DNA of 35,459 nt from Candidatus Omnitrophota bacterium (lineage in GTDB: Bacteria > Omnitrophota > Gorgyraeia > Zapsychrales > Fredricksoniimonadaceae): the NCBI GenBank assembly GCA_028870995.1, contig JAGWOI010000022.1, positions 1 through 35,459 of the forward strand, given 5' to 3'. Positions within the stretch are counted from its first letter, which is position 1. The number at the start of each line of letters is the position of its first letter. Under the pieces are notes generated by a model. It did not search any database and had not been told where the DNA came from. It was given only the letters and a program-made list of their open reading frames with translations. Of the stretch, positions 24,829 to 33,074 are shown one piece after another. The translations under genes were made by a program, and so were the position numbers.

Positions 24829-26199
24829 ATGAATGACGCTCAGTTATTGGCCCTCGAGGCAAAATACTGTTCATGGGGGGACACTGTCCATTACGCCAAA
24901 CAGTTGAATATTTTTCGTGAAGCCGACGGGATTTATCTTTATGACAGCCAGGGAGTGGAATACCTGGATTTACAAATGTGGTACTCCGCCGCCAATTTCG
25001 GCTACAAGAACAAGCGTTTGAACGAGGCCCTTAAAAAGCAGATCGACACCCTGCCGCAGCTGGCCTGCCAGTATTTGCATGAAGAAAAGATCCAGTTGGC
25101 CTCTAAAATTTCCCAGGACATTGAGAAGAAATTTGGGGTTAAAGGCCGGGTGCATTTCAACGTCGGGGGAGCGCAGGCTATTGAGGATGCCATCAAGGTG
25201 GTGCGCAACAAAACCGGTAAGATCCCGATGTTTGCCTTCATGGGCGGATACCACGGACGCACCCTGGCGGCCACAGCCATCACCTCGAGTTACCGTTACC
25301 GCGAGCATTTCGGTCATTTCAGCGACCGGGCCAATTTTATCCCGTATCCTTATAAATTCCGCTGCACTGCTGTTAAAGACAAGAAGGACTGCTGTGACAT
25401 GTCCTGCCTGAAACCATTTCAAAAGATGTTTGAGTCCGAATATTATTCGGTGCTCAATCCCAAGAACAATAATTGCGAATACGGCGCCTTTTTTGTGGAA
25501 CCGGTGCAGGCCACCGGCGGGTATATCGTCCCGCCTAAGAATTATTTCAAGGAATTGAAGAAAACGCTCGATAAGCACGGGGTGTTGTTTGTCGATGATG
25601 AGATCCAGATGGGTTTCTGCCGCACCGGTAAGCTGTGGGCCATCGAGCATTTCGACGTGGTGCCTGACATTATTGTCTTTGGCAAAGCCCTGACCAATGG
25701 TCTTAATCCCATTTCCGGCATCTGGGCCAAGGAAGAACTGATCTCGCCTGAGGTTTTCGGGCCGGGCATGACCCATTCCACATTCTCGTCCAATCCTTTG
25801 GGGACCGCCACCGGTCTTGCGGTGATGGAGCTCATCGAGCAATCCAATTTCGACGTGGAAGTCCCGCGTAAAGGCGCTTATTTTTTAAAGAAACTTAAAA
25901 GTCTTCAACAAAAGTACCCCTATATCGGCGAAGTGGACGGTTTGGGCCTGGCCTTGCGTATCGAAATGTGCCAGAAGGATGGCTTTACGCCCAACCGCGA
26001 GCTTACGGATAAGATCATGAACATCGGTCTTAAAGGAGAGTTGAAGGCCGGCGGCAAACAGCGCGGCTTGGTTCTCGATATCGGCGGGTACTATAAAAAC
26101 GTTTTCACGCTGGCCCCATCGCTGTACATCACTGAGGAAGAGATCGATCTGTCGGTGATGCTTTTTGAAGAAGCTTTGCAAAAAGCCCTGGCATCCTGA
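24829..26199 (+). CDS. Class III PLP-dependent aminotransferase
   Basis: The protein is about 456 residues from the ATG at 24829, which has AAAAAGGA upstream. An earlier in-frame GTG at 24793 would overlap the HAD gene and add twelve polar residues. Class III marks are GGAQAIEDAIK, the FMGGYHGRT loop, the FVDDEIQMGFCRTG motif with the PLP-binding Asp, and Lys286 in FGKALTNG for the Schiff base. The family covers omega-amino acid, GABA and ornithine transaminases, plus ethanolamine-phosphate phospho-lyases. An inserted cysteine-rich segment (RCTAVKDKKDCCDMSC, near 181-196) is unusual. It is the last gene of the ketosynthase operon and is followed by a terminator. The amino acceptor is unknown. 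Confidence 0.88.
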   Translation: MNDAQLLALEAKYCSWGDTVHYAKQLNIFREADGIYLYDSQGVEYLDLQMWYSAANFGYKNKRLNEALKKQIDTLPQLACQYLHEEKIQLASKISQDIEKKFGVKGRVHFNVGGAQAIEDAIKVVRNKTGKIPMFAFMGGYHGRTLAATAITSSYRYREHFGHFSDRANFIPYPYKFRCTAVKDKKDCCDMSCLKPFQKMFESEYYSVLNPKNNNCEYGAFFVEPVQATGGYIVPPKNYFKELKKTLDKHGVLFVDDEIQMGFCRTGKLWAIEHFDVVPDIIVFGKALTNGLNPISGIWAKEELISPEVFGPGMTHSTFSSNPLGTATGLAVMELIEQSNFDVEVPRKGAYFLKKLKSLQQKYPYIGEVDGLGLALRIEMCQKDGFTPNRELTDKIMNIGLKGELKAGGKQRGLVLDIGGYYKNVFTLAPSLYITEEEIDLSVMLFEEALQKALAS

Positions 26200-26205
26200 T
26201 CAAAG

Positions 26206-26237
26206 AAAAGAGAATACTTTAAAGTTTTCTCTTTTTT
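26206..26237 (+). terminator. Rho-independent terminator ending the ketosynthase operon
   Basis: AAAAGAGAA (26206-26214) pairs with TTCTCTTTT (26227-26235), giving a 9-base stem and 12-base loop, with the T run continuing to 26237. It lies seven bases after the aminotransferase stop. Confidence 0.75.
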
Positions 26238-26285
26238 ATCCTTTCTGGATGGCATTTTGCCCCCATCTCATATAAAATTGAACCA

Positions 26286-27755
26286 ATGGAGAAGATGGTC
26301 AAAGATAAAGGCTTTTGGGCAGCGGCAGTTCTGTCTCTGGCTGCCTTTTGTTTTTGGGCCGCTATCTTAAGTTACAAATTTTTTCATTTTGGTTATTACG
26401 ATTGGGACCTGGCCTATTTCTCCCAGGCCATGTGGGATTTGGCCCACGGGTCCACGCATGTCAGCCTCTTCGATTGTGAATTTTTTGCCAACCATGCGAA
26501 TATCATTGCCTGCCTGTTAGTCCCTTTTTACAATTTTTTTGCTCATCCTTTGGTGCTGGTCTTTCTGAAAACGGCTTCCTATGCGGGAGCTTCTTTCGTT
26601 TTGTATCTCCTCGTCAAGGAAAAGCTGGGGGGGCCGGCAGCCTTTCTTTTTTTATGGCTTTATTTAATATATCCTGCCAATGTCTTCGGCCTTACCTATG
26701 AATTTGATTTTGAAAGCTTGAGCCCGGTATTCCTGGTACTGGCGTATTATTTTTATACAAAGGAGCGTTGGGCAGGGTTTATGATTTGCTCTGCCGTTTT
26801 GGTTCTTATCAAAGAAAACCTTCCCCTGGTGGTTTTGGCATTTTCCATCCATGGCTTTTTTACCAAAAAAGACAAGCTGCGCTGGGGGTTGATTCCTTTT
26901 GTTTTTGCTCTTGCTTCTTTCTATATACTTGTTTTCGTTTTTATGCCTTTGATGGCAGGCCGCCCCCCAGGCAGTCTTCACCCTTACTATATCGTTCATG
27001 ATTATGGGGCATGGGGAGGCTCCTTCCAGGGCATTCTGCTTTCAATTTTGACCCATCCCATCAAAATGTGGCAAGGCCTGACCACACCGCTCAATCTTTC
27101 CTGGTTGAGCGCTATTTTTGGTCCTTTCGCTTACATTCCTTATCTTGCACCGGGAACCCTGTTTTTGATTTCTCCCATTATCTTGCAACATTTATTATCT
27201 GCGGCCCCTCAAGAACACTATATTAAATTTGCCTACGTAATGCCCATTGCTCCTTTTATTTTTCTGGCAGCAGCCCAAGTCTTAGGATATTTTGGCAACA
27301 AGACCGCGCGGTTGATTCTTTTGTGCCTAATCATGGTTTTAAACCTCATCACTTTCAATATCGCCGCCGTTCACTTGAAAGTCCGTTACATGGACCGGTA
27401 TATGCTTCAGGAGTCGAGCATAATGACCCGCCACCGTCAGGAACTGGTCGACATGATCCCTAAGAATGCCGCAGTCGTTGCCACCACGGTTTTTTTGGCA
27501 CCATTGTCCCAACGCAGGGAGTTGTATGCTTTTTTTAAGATATTTGAACGCAGCTATCAAACCAAGGCATGGTCGTTTCAACTGCCCCAGAGCGTGCAAT
27601 ATGCCTTGATCGATTTTCATGACCCTTTGCTATTGTATAATCTGACCTACCACCACGATTTTACCATGGAGCACCTGAAAAGTTTTTTCAGATCTGCGCA
27701 TTGGGTCGTTTTACGGAAATATGGCCATGTTGTTTTGTACAAAAGGAAAGGATAG
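26286..27755 (+). CDS. DUF2079 multi-spanning membrane protein (GT-C-like)
   Basis: This is a 489-residue protein with about ten membrane helices. An early periplasmic loop has GYYDWDLAYFSQAMWDLAHG followed by an HAN motif, and later YEFDFESLSPVFLVLAYYF. These acidic and aromatic motifs are the signature of DUF2079 proteins, which are thought to be related to membrane glycosyltransferases of the GT-C type that use lipid-linked sugars. The C-terminal ~100 residues form an extracytoplasmic soluble part. A UbiA-type gene begins four bases after the stop, and lipid-phosphate-pentose chemistry there would fit a GT-C user. Activity has not been shown for the family as far as I know. The ATG at 26286 has only a weak site. 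Confidence 0.75.
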   Translation: MEKMVKDKGFWAAAVLSLAAFCFWAAILSYKFFHFGYYDWDLAYFSQAMWDLAHGSTHVSLFDCEFFANHANIIACLLVPFYNFFAHPLVLVFLKTASYAGASFVLYLLVKEKLGGPAAFLFLWLYLIYPANVFGLTYEFDFESLSPVFLVLAYYFYTKERWAGFMICSAVLVLIKENLPLVVLAFSIHGFFTKKDKLRWGLIPFVFALASFYILVFVFMPLMAGRPPGSLHPYYIVHDYGAWGGSFQGILLSILTHPIKMWQGLTTPLNLSWLSAIFGPFAYIPYLAPGTLFLISPIILQHLLSAAPQEHYIKFAYVMPIAPFIFLAAAQVLGYFGNKTARLILLCLIMVLNLITFNIAAVHLKVRYMDRYMLQESSIMTRHRQELVDMIPKNAAVVATTVFLAPLSQRRELYAFFKIFERSYQTKAWSFQLPQSVQYALIDFHDPLLLYNLTYHHDFTMEHLKSFFRSAHWVVLRKYGHVVLYKRKG

Positions 27756-27758
27756 GCC

Positions 27759-28640
27759 GTGAAGGTGAGATCTTTGGTCAATCTGTTACGCGTCCGGCAA
27801 TGGATCAAAAATTCTTTTTTGGTGTTCCCGCTGATTTTTTCCGGGCATTTCTTGGAAGTGAAACTGTGGGACTACTGTTTATGGGGGATAGCCTCTTTCT
27901 GCCTGATTTCGAGCGGCATGTACATCATCAACGATATCCTTGATCTTAAGGAAGACCGCCTTTTACCGGAAAAATCCCGAAGGCCTCTGGCTGCCGGGGA
28001 AATAACCGTTGCGGCAGCGGGGATTATCAGCGCCATTGTCTTGGCCTCAGGCATTTTTTTGTCCTGGATGCTGAGCTGGGAATTCTTTGTTCTGGCCCTG
28101 GCGTACATCCTGTTGCATATCCTCTATAACCTGCGCACCAAACATGTTGTTATTGTGGATGCTTTGACTTTGGCTTTTGGTTTTCAACTGCGGATCTGGG
28201 CGGGGTCCGCGGCCGTCCATATCCTGCCCTCGCTTTGGCTGCAGATGTGCGTGCTGGTGCTGGCTTTATTCCTGGGCTTCACCAAGCGCCGTTACGAGAT
28301 CTCCTTATTGAAGGTTGAGGCGGCCAACCACCGCGGGGTCTTGTCGCATTATACCTCCTATCTCTTGGACCAGATGATCCTGATCTGTGCCACCTTGTCT
28401 ATTGTTTTTTACGGGCTTTATACGATCTCCACCGAATTAGTCCAACGCATCGGCGGTTATGAAATGTTCTATTCCACGGTATTCGTCATTTATGGGATCT
28501 TCCGTTATTTGTACCTTGTCCATGTGCGCAGGCGGGGCGGGGACCCTGGTGAAGTTCTATTATCCGACCCGCCCTTAATGATCAACGTTCTGTTATGGGT
28601 TATCTTTGTCATGTCGATCATCCTCTTTTCTAAAATGTAA
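27759..28640 (+). CDS. UbiA-family prenyltransferase, decaprenyl-phosphate phosphoribosyltransferase-like
   Basis: This 293-residue integral membrane enzyme has about eight to nine helices. The first Asp-rich motif is NDILDLKEDRLLPEKSRRPLAAG. The second region is YNLRTKHVVIVDALTLAFGFQLRIWAG. Both are close in layout to DPPR synthase (Rv3806c type), which transfers phosphoribose from PRPP to a polyprenyl phosphate, the first step to decaprenyl-phosphoryl-arabinose. The basic TKRRYEI stretch after the fifth helix also fits. It starts at GTG, four bases after the DUF2079 stop, with GGAAAGG upstream, and its stop overlaps the GT9 start. The epimerase pair DprE1/DprE2 is not in this window, so the final sugar cannot be named. 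Confidence 0.8.
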   Translation: MKVRSLVNLLRVRQWIKNSFLVFPLIFSGHFLEVKLWDYCLWGIASFCLISSGMYIINDILDLKEDRLLPEKSRRPLAAGEITVAAAGIISAIVLASGIFLSWMLSWEFFVLALAYILLHILYNLRTKHVVIVDALTLAFGFQLRIWAGSAAVHILPSLWLQMCVLVLALFLGFTKRRYEISLLKVEAANHRGVLSHYTSYLLDQMILICATLSIVFYGLYTISTELVQRIGGYEMFYSTVFVIYGIFRYLYLVHVRRRGGDPGEVLLSDPPLMINVLLWVIFVMSIILFSKM

Positions 28641-29740
28641 TGGCCAGGCAAGCTGTCTCACTGACGGACGTTTTTCGTTCCATAGCTCCTTTTAGGCTGA
28701 AACTGTTCAAGGCCTTTGATCACCTGGGGGGCCAAGCGCTGGCCTTTGTATTGCCTAAGCAACCGCACAGGACCTTTAACGGCGCTGCCAAGAAGATCCT
28801 GATCATCCGCCCGGGCGGGATAGGGGATGCGGTATTTTTATTGCCCATCCTTAAGGCCCTTAAAGGGCGCGGCCTCGTTATGGACATATTGTGCGAAAGC
28901 AGAAACGCTCAGGTTTTCACTTCCCAAGCCCATTTGCTTAATAGGATATATCTGTATGACAAGGGGTTCTTTGGTGTTTTTGCCAATACCTATGATGCTG
29001 TGATCGACACCGAACAGTGGCATTTTTTAAGCGCTATCGCCGGCTACTTTATAAAGACCGGATACAGAACTGGTTTTGCCACCAGGGTCTTGCGGGCGAA
29101 ACTCTTCAACGGCCAAGTTGATTACGGCGAGAATGATTATGAATTAAGTAACTTTCAGAAATTATTCAACAGTTTTTACGATGGGGACAAGGTCAATGAT
29201 ATCAACAATTGTTTTGAAGTCCCTGAACCCATGAAGGAGTGGGCCCAAAAGCAAATACAAGGAAATTATGTTACCTTGTTTTTAGGAGGCAGTATTGCTT
29301 TAAGGCGATTAAACGAGGAGCAGGTCTTGGATCTTGTCGATCATTACCTTAAGAACAATTTTTCCATTGCCTTCTTGGGTGGCAAGGATGTTGAAGATTT
29401 TGCCCAAAAGATGACGGTTCGGATAGATTCTCGCAGGATTTTCAATTATGCCGGCCGCTTATCGTTAATGCAGAGCGCCGCTCTTATTCAGCAAGCCCGA
29501 AAATTCATCGGTCCTGATTCAGGGCTGATGCATCTGGCCTGCGCCGTCGGCACGCCGGTTGCCGCCATCTTTGGGCCGGGGAACCTGGCCAAATGGGGGC
29601 CCCGCGGCAGCCGGCATAAAGTGATTACGTTGGATGTTCCCTGCGCGCCCTGCACCCGTTTTGGCTATACGCTTCCGACTTGTAATGGCAGTTACCATTG
29701 TGTCAGGAATATCAATATTGCAAAAATGGCGGGCTTATAG
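28640..29740 (+). CDS. Glycosyltransferase family 9 (heptosyltransferase-like)
   Basis: This is a 366-residue GT-B fold protein. The N-terminal strand-loop is ILIIRPGGIGDAVFLLPILKAL from about residue 53, preceded by a 50-residue extension. The C-terminal domain has VTLFLGGS, the nucleotide-sugar region FIGPDSGLMHLACAVGTPVAAIFGPG, and KWGPRG. A CAPCTRFGYTLPTC cysteine cluster near the end is typical of GT9 members. These enzymes add heptose or other sugars to lipopolysaccharide core or related glycans on the cytoplasmic face. The start overlaps the preceding stop (TAATG), and the next glycosyltransferase begins right after its stop, so the genes are coupled. Donor sugar is unknown. Confidence 0.9.
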   Translation: MARQAVSLTDVFRSIAPFRLKLFKAFDHLGGQALAFVLPKQPHRTFNGAAKKILIIRPGGIGDAVFLLPILKALKGRGLVMDILCESRNAQVFTSQAHLLNRIYLYDKGFFGVFANTYDAVIDTEQWHFLSAIAGYFIKTGYRTGFATRVLRAKLFNGQVDYGENDYELSNFQKLFNSFYDGDKVNDINNCFEVPEPMKEWAQKQIQGNYVTLFLGGSIALRRLNEEQVLDLVDHYLKNNFSIAFLGGKDVEDFAQKMTVRIDSRRIFNYAGRLSLMQSAALIQQARKFIGPDSGLMHLACAVGTPVAAIFGPGNLAKWGPRGSRHKVITLDVPCAPCTRFGYTLPTCNGSYHCVRNINIAKMAGL

Positions 29741-30646
29741 ATGAAGATTCTTGATTGCCGTAAAGTTCAATACCAGATTTTAAGGGCCCTTTATCAACTG
29801 GCCCCGTTTGATATCAAGGGAGGGCTGGCCGAAAGTAAAAGTGCTTTCTCCAATGAAGGCCTTTCTTGTTTGATCATTTCAAACAAACCTGCGTTATTGA
29901 AAAGTTTATTGGAAGATCTGGGTCAACAAACCTTGACTAAAGATCAGTTTGAAGTGGTGGTTGTCTTTGATGCGCCCGGTACTGGTATACGGGATCTGAT
30001 CAATGAACACCAACGTTGCTTAAATATTGTATTTCATCAAACCGAACGGCCTGTACGGATTTTGTCAAATTTACGGAATATGTCCGTTTCTTTGGCTCAA
30101 GGGGAATATTTTTTGTTTTTGGATGATGACACAAGGATTTTTCAGAAGGATTTCTTAGAATTAGGCCTGTCTTTTTTTAAGAAACAGGCCTGCCAGGTGC
30201 TGCTTCCTCAGGCGCATGCGTTGTTCGGGATCGCTCAAAGTCATTATGATTTTCTTGATCAATTTTCTTTTACGAACAGATGTTCCTTCTATCATCGCAG
30301 CGTCATTGAAGATCTGGGGGGCTTTTTGAAGGACATCCAGACTTATGAAGATACGGAATTGAGCATCCGGCTGATGATGAAGGAATGGAAAATTATTCAG
30401 GCAGAAGAGCTGAGTTATTTTCACCCGCCCCTGTATTTCGACTCCATGCGCAAGCCTCTGGCCATAGGCCAGACCATTTTTCAATTGCGGCGGCAGTATT
30501 CTTTCCCGGTATGGCTGTTGGTTTATCTGAACGCTTTGCGGTTCTTGCCGTATGTTTTTTGGCCGGGGGAACGTCTTCGTCACTGGTTTAAAATAAGCTT
30601 AGGGGTGCTATTTTTTCCGTTTACCGGTAAATCATATTATTATTGA
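29741..30646 (+). CDS. Glycosyltransferase family 2
   Basis: This is a 301-residue GT-A fold protein. The nucleotide-sugar strand SCLIISNKPALLKSLLEDL begins near residue 44, then FEVVVVFD, and the metal-binding DDD motif in FLFLDDDTRIF near residues 127-133. A later ED pair (YEDTELSIRL) is the likely catalytic base region. A weakly hydrophobic stretch near the C-terminus (WLLVYLNALRFLPYVFW) suggests membrane association. It starts immediately after the GT9 stop. The first ~40 residues are unlike standard GT2 starts. It probably extends a surface glycan; substrate and linkage are not predictable. Confidence 0.85.
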   Translation: MKILDCRKVQYQILRALYQLAPFDIKGGLAESKSAFSNEGLSCLIISNKPALLKSLLEDLGQQTLTKDQFEVVVVFDAPGTGIRDLINEHQRCLNIVFHQTERPVRILSNLRNMSVSLAQGEYFLFLDDDTRIFQKDFLELGLSFFKKQACQVLLPQAHALFGIAQSHYDFLDQFSFTNRCSFYHRSVIEDLGGFLKDIQTYEDTELSIRLMMKEWKIIQAEELSYFHPPLYFDSMRKPLAIGQTIFQLRRQYSFPVWLLVYLNALRFLPYVFWPGERLRHWFKISLGVLFFPFTGKSYYY

Positions 30647-30722
30647 TTTCAGCAGATTAAAGTAAGATGAAAATGCAACGCATCTCGGATCGCTATACTT
30701 ATTTTCCGTGAAAGTAATTTGA

Positions 30723-31154
30723 ATTCTTGGAGAAGAATTTAACTTAAATAAATTGGATCCAGTCGGTACGTACTCATTTGCCATTCCGGACAAGGCTGGT
30801 CCTACAACGTTCTGTATTCACGATAATACCAGTTGGGCTGACAGCTTATATAGAAAAAGCGAACATGCCATAGGGGTCGAGGCGGTGACATTAAAAGATG
30901 TCCTTGATGCCAATGGAATTGGAAAATGTCATTTGTTGAAGATCGATACGGAAGCTTCTGAATATGCGGTTTTAAGGGCCTGCCGTAAACCTATTGGATG
31001 CGCCTTTAAAAGATAGTTATTGAATATCACGTGTTCATCTTGAAACATTGTTTATTTAATTTGACAATGCTTCTAAGCAAAAACAGGTTTTTCGTTCAGA
31101 TTAACCCCTAGGTTCAGGCGGATATAGGAATGTTGTATGCACATTCTTGCACAA
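30723..31154 (+). pseudogene. Decayed FkbM-family methyltransferase
   Basis: The frame from 30723 to 31016 reads KLDPVGTYSFAI, SWADSLYRK, VTLKDVLDANGI and KCHLLKIDTEASEYAVL, the middle of an FkbM methyltransferase. After the stop at 31014, the expected next strand KIVIEYH appears in another frame from 31010. After a run of six A's near 31078-31084 the frame returns, giving NRFFVQINP, a TAG at 31110, and then VQADIGMLYAH, the usual FkbM ending. The N-terminal SAM-binding part is missing. There are thus two frameshifts at A runs, one nonsense codon and a 5' truncation. Sequencing error could explain the shifts but not the missing start. Bases 31155-31312 hold nothing I can identify. Confidence 0.7.
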
Positions 31155-31312
31155 AAAGCCACTTCGAGGTATATGCGTGGAATTTATATCAATTCTTGAA
31201 ATCATGCTTTCAGGTATGCGGTTGTCGTCTGTTAAGATTGTCAAAATTAAATTAAATACAATAAACGGGTCTATGGCATCCTTTTGGTTTGTCTATCAGG
31301 ATCGAGGGTAAA

Positions 31313-32275
31313 ATGGATGTTTCTATTATTATTGCTGTTTATAACAGGGAAGATTTCATTGAACGGTGCCTTCAGTCTGTCCTTGCCCAGGACTTCAAGG
31401 GGGGGTATGAAATCATTGTGGTGGATGACGGTTCCGTGGACGGGACAAAAGATGTTTTGGATAATTTTAAAAAGTATCCAAATCTAAGGGTTGTTTTTCA
31501 TGATGCCAACAAGGGGTTGATGTGCTCTAGAAATACGGGGATAGATTTAAGTAAAGGGGGTTTTATTGCTTTTACTGACTCTGATTGCATCGTTGAGAGA
31601 AACTGGTTGGAAGAATTGCTCAAACCATTTAGTTTGGATGAGCGCATTGCTGTTGTTGGAGGCAGGATTCTGGATCCGCCAGCCACTAATTATTGGGAAT
31701 TGGTCAATAGCGGCAGTAATTTTATAGCCCGTCAAAGCGGTTATGTGCGTGAAATTATCGGTTGCAATATGGCTTATCGTAGGCAATTTCTGATGGAGAA
31801 TCGCTTTGATACGACTTTTAAATTTTGTGCTGGAGACGATGTTGATTTGTGTTTCAGGGCGCAACAAACAGGAAAATCGATATATTATACGCAGGCGGCT
31901 AGAGTTATCCATTATCACCGGAGCCTGTTTAAGAACACACTCCAACAGCAATTCGGTTATGGATTTATGAGGGTCTATATCAATTTGAAATATTTTAAAT
32001 TTCCTTTTGTTAACATAGGAACTATTGTCATTGCCGTATCCGTTATTCTGGCCTGTATTGGTATATATTTAAAAAGTTTACTTTTTTTAGAATTCGGCGT
32101 TACGTTTTTTTCTATCTATCTCTTTTTAATTTTATATCTTTGTTTCAGGTCGAAACAGGGCAACCCTCTTCTTATTATTTATTCCTTTCCAGGGCAATTG
32201 ATCGCAAGTTCCGTTAATTGCGGCGGCAATATATATTTTCTCGTTAAAAAATTCTTTAAAATGATTGGAGTGTAA
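31313..32275 (+). CDS. Glycosyltransferase family 2 with C-terminal membrane helices
   Basis: The protein is about 320 residues from the ATG at 31313, chosen because GAGGG precedes it; an upstream in-frame TTG is less likely. The GT-A core begins VSIIIAVYNREDFIERCLQSV, with IIVVDDGSVDGT, FTDSDCIVERNW (DxD) near residues 85-95, and GDDVDLCFRAQQTG as the catalytic acidic region. Two hydrophobic segments follow at about 235-255 and 258-280. It resembles cytoplasmic-face polysaccharide glycosyltransferases. The gene is more A+T rich than those before 30.6 kb. The next gene's ribosome binding site GGAG lies within its last codons. Confidence 0.88.
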   Translation: MDVSIIIAVYNREDFIERCLQSVLAQDFKGGYEIIVVDDGSVDGTKDVLDNFKKYPNLRVVFHDANKGLMCSRNTGIDLSKGGFIAFTDSDCIVERNWLEELLKPFSLDERIAVVGGRILDPPATNYWELVNSGSNFIARQSGYVREIIGCNMAYRRQFLMENRFDTTFKFCAGDDVDLCFRAQQTGKSIYYTQAARVIHYHRSLFKNTLQQQFGYGFMRVYINLKYFKFPFVNIGTIVIAVSVILACIGIYLKSLLFLEFGVTFFSIYLFLILYLCFRSKQGNPLLIIYSFPGQLIASSVNCGGNIYFLVKKFFKMIGV

Positions 32276-32276
32276 C

Positions 32277-33074
32277 ATGGGTTCTGTCAATGAAAATAGG
32301 GATTTTTGGTCTAATTATCAATGGCCTGCAGAAGGAGAAGAGTGGTCATCGGACTGGGGGAATTCGTCTTTAGAATGGTTTTTTGAGATTTATCCGCGTA
32401 TCCATCGTTATCTTCCAGCAAATACTATCTTGGAAATCGCGCCTGGACACGGGAGGTGGACAGAATTCTTATTAAAATATTGTAAAAAGTTGGTCGTTGT
32501 AGATGTGTCTGAAAACTGTATCAATATTTGCAAGAAACGCTTTTCTTCATGCCGGCACATTGACTATTATGTTAATGATGGTCGTTCTTTGGATATGGTT
32601 GCGGATGATTCATTGGATTTTATATTCAGTTTTGACTCGTTGGTTCACGCAGAGCAGGATGTGATACAGAGCTATGTCCATCAATTGGGGCGTAAACTTA
32701 AAAAAGGGGGTTGGGGATTTATTCACCATTCAAACGCCCAACGATATAAAACTTATTTTATGTTAATTAATATGTTGACCAAAATGACCAACATTAACTT
32801 AAAGAAAATGATGGATTTTGTCGGCATTGATGCTTTTGATCATTGGCGTGCGTACAGCATGTCTCATTACAAATTCCAGCAGTTTGCCGCTGAAGCAGGG
32901 CTGTATTGCGTAAGCCAGGAATTGATTAATTGGAAAAATAGACGTTTGACCGACTGCTTATCAATATTTTGCAAAAATTCCGACCAAGGTGCAATTCTAT
33001 GCAAAGTGTTTAAGAATCATCGGTTTTGGGGCCATGTCGGTTATTTGAAAACATTATGTAAGTTATATGGTTAA
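32277..33074 (+). CDS. Class I SAM-dependent methyltransferase
   Basis: The protein is about 265 residues from the ATG at 32277, one base after the preceding stop. Motif I is ILEIAPGHGRWTEFLL near residue 55, motif II is LVVVDVSENCINICKKRF, the acidic YVNDGRSLDMV segment follows, and motif IV is DFIFSFDSLVHAEQDV. LKKGGWGFIHHSN completes the Rossmann pattern. The C-terminal ~80 residues hold SHYKFQQFAAEAGL, often seen in sugar or glycan methyltransferases. Its place between a GT2 and the flippase suggests methylation of a sugar or chain terminus of the surface polysaccharide. Its last eight bases overlap the flippase start. Confidence 0.85.
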   Translation: MGSVNENRDFWSNYQWPAEGEEWSSDWGNSSLEWFFEIYPRIHRYLPANTILEIAPGHGRWTEFLLKYCKKLVVVDVSENCINICKKRFSSCRHIDYYVNDGRSLDMVADDSLDFIFSFDSLVHAEQDVIQSYVHQLGRKLKKGGWGFIHHSNAQRYKTYFMLINMLTKMTNINLKKMMDFVGIDAFDHWRAYSMSHYKFQQFAAEAGLYCVSQELINWKNRRLTDCLSIFCKNSDQGAILCKVFKNHRFWGHVGYLKTLCKLYG

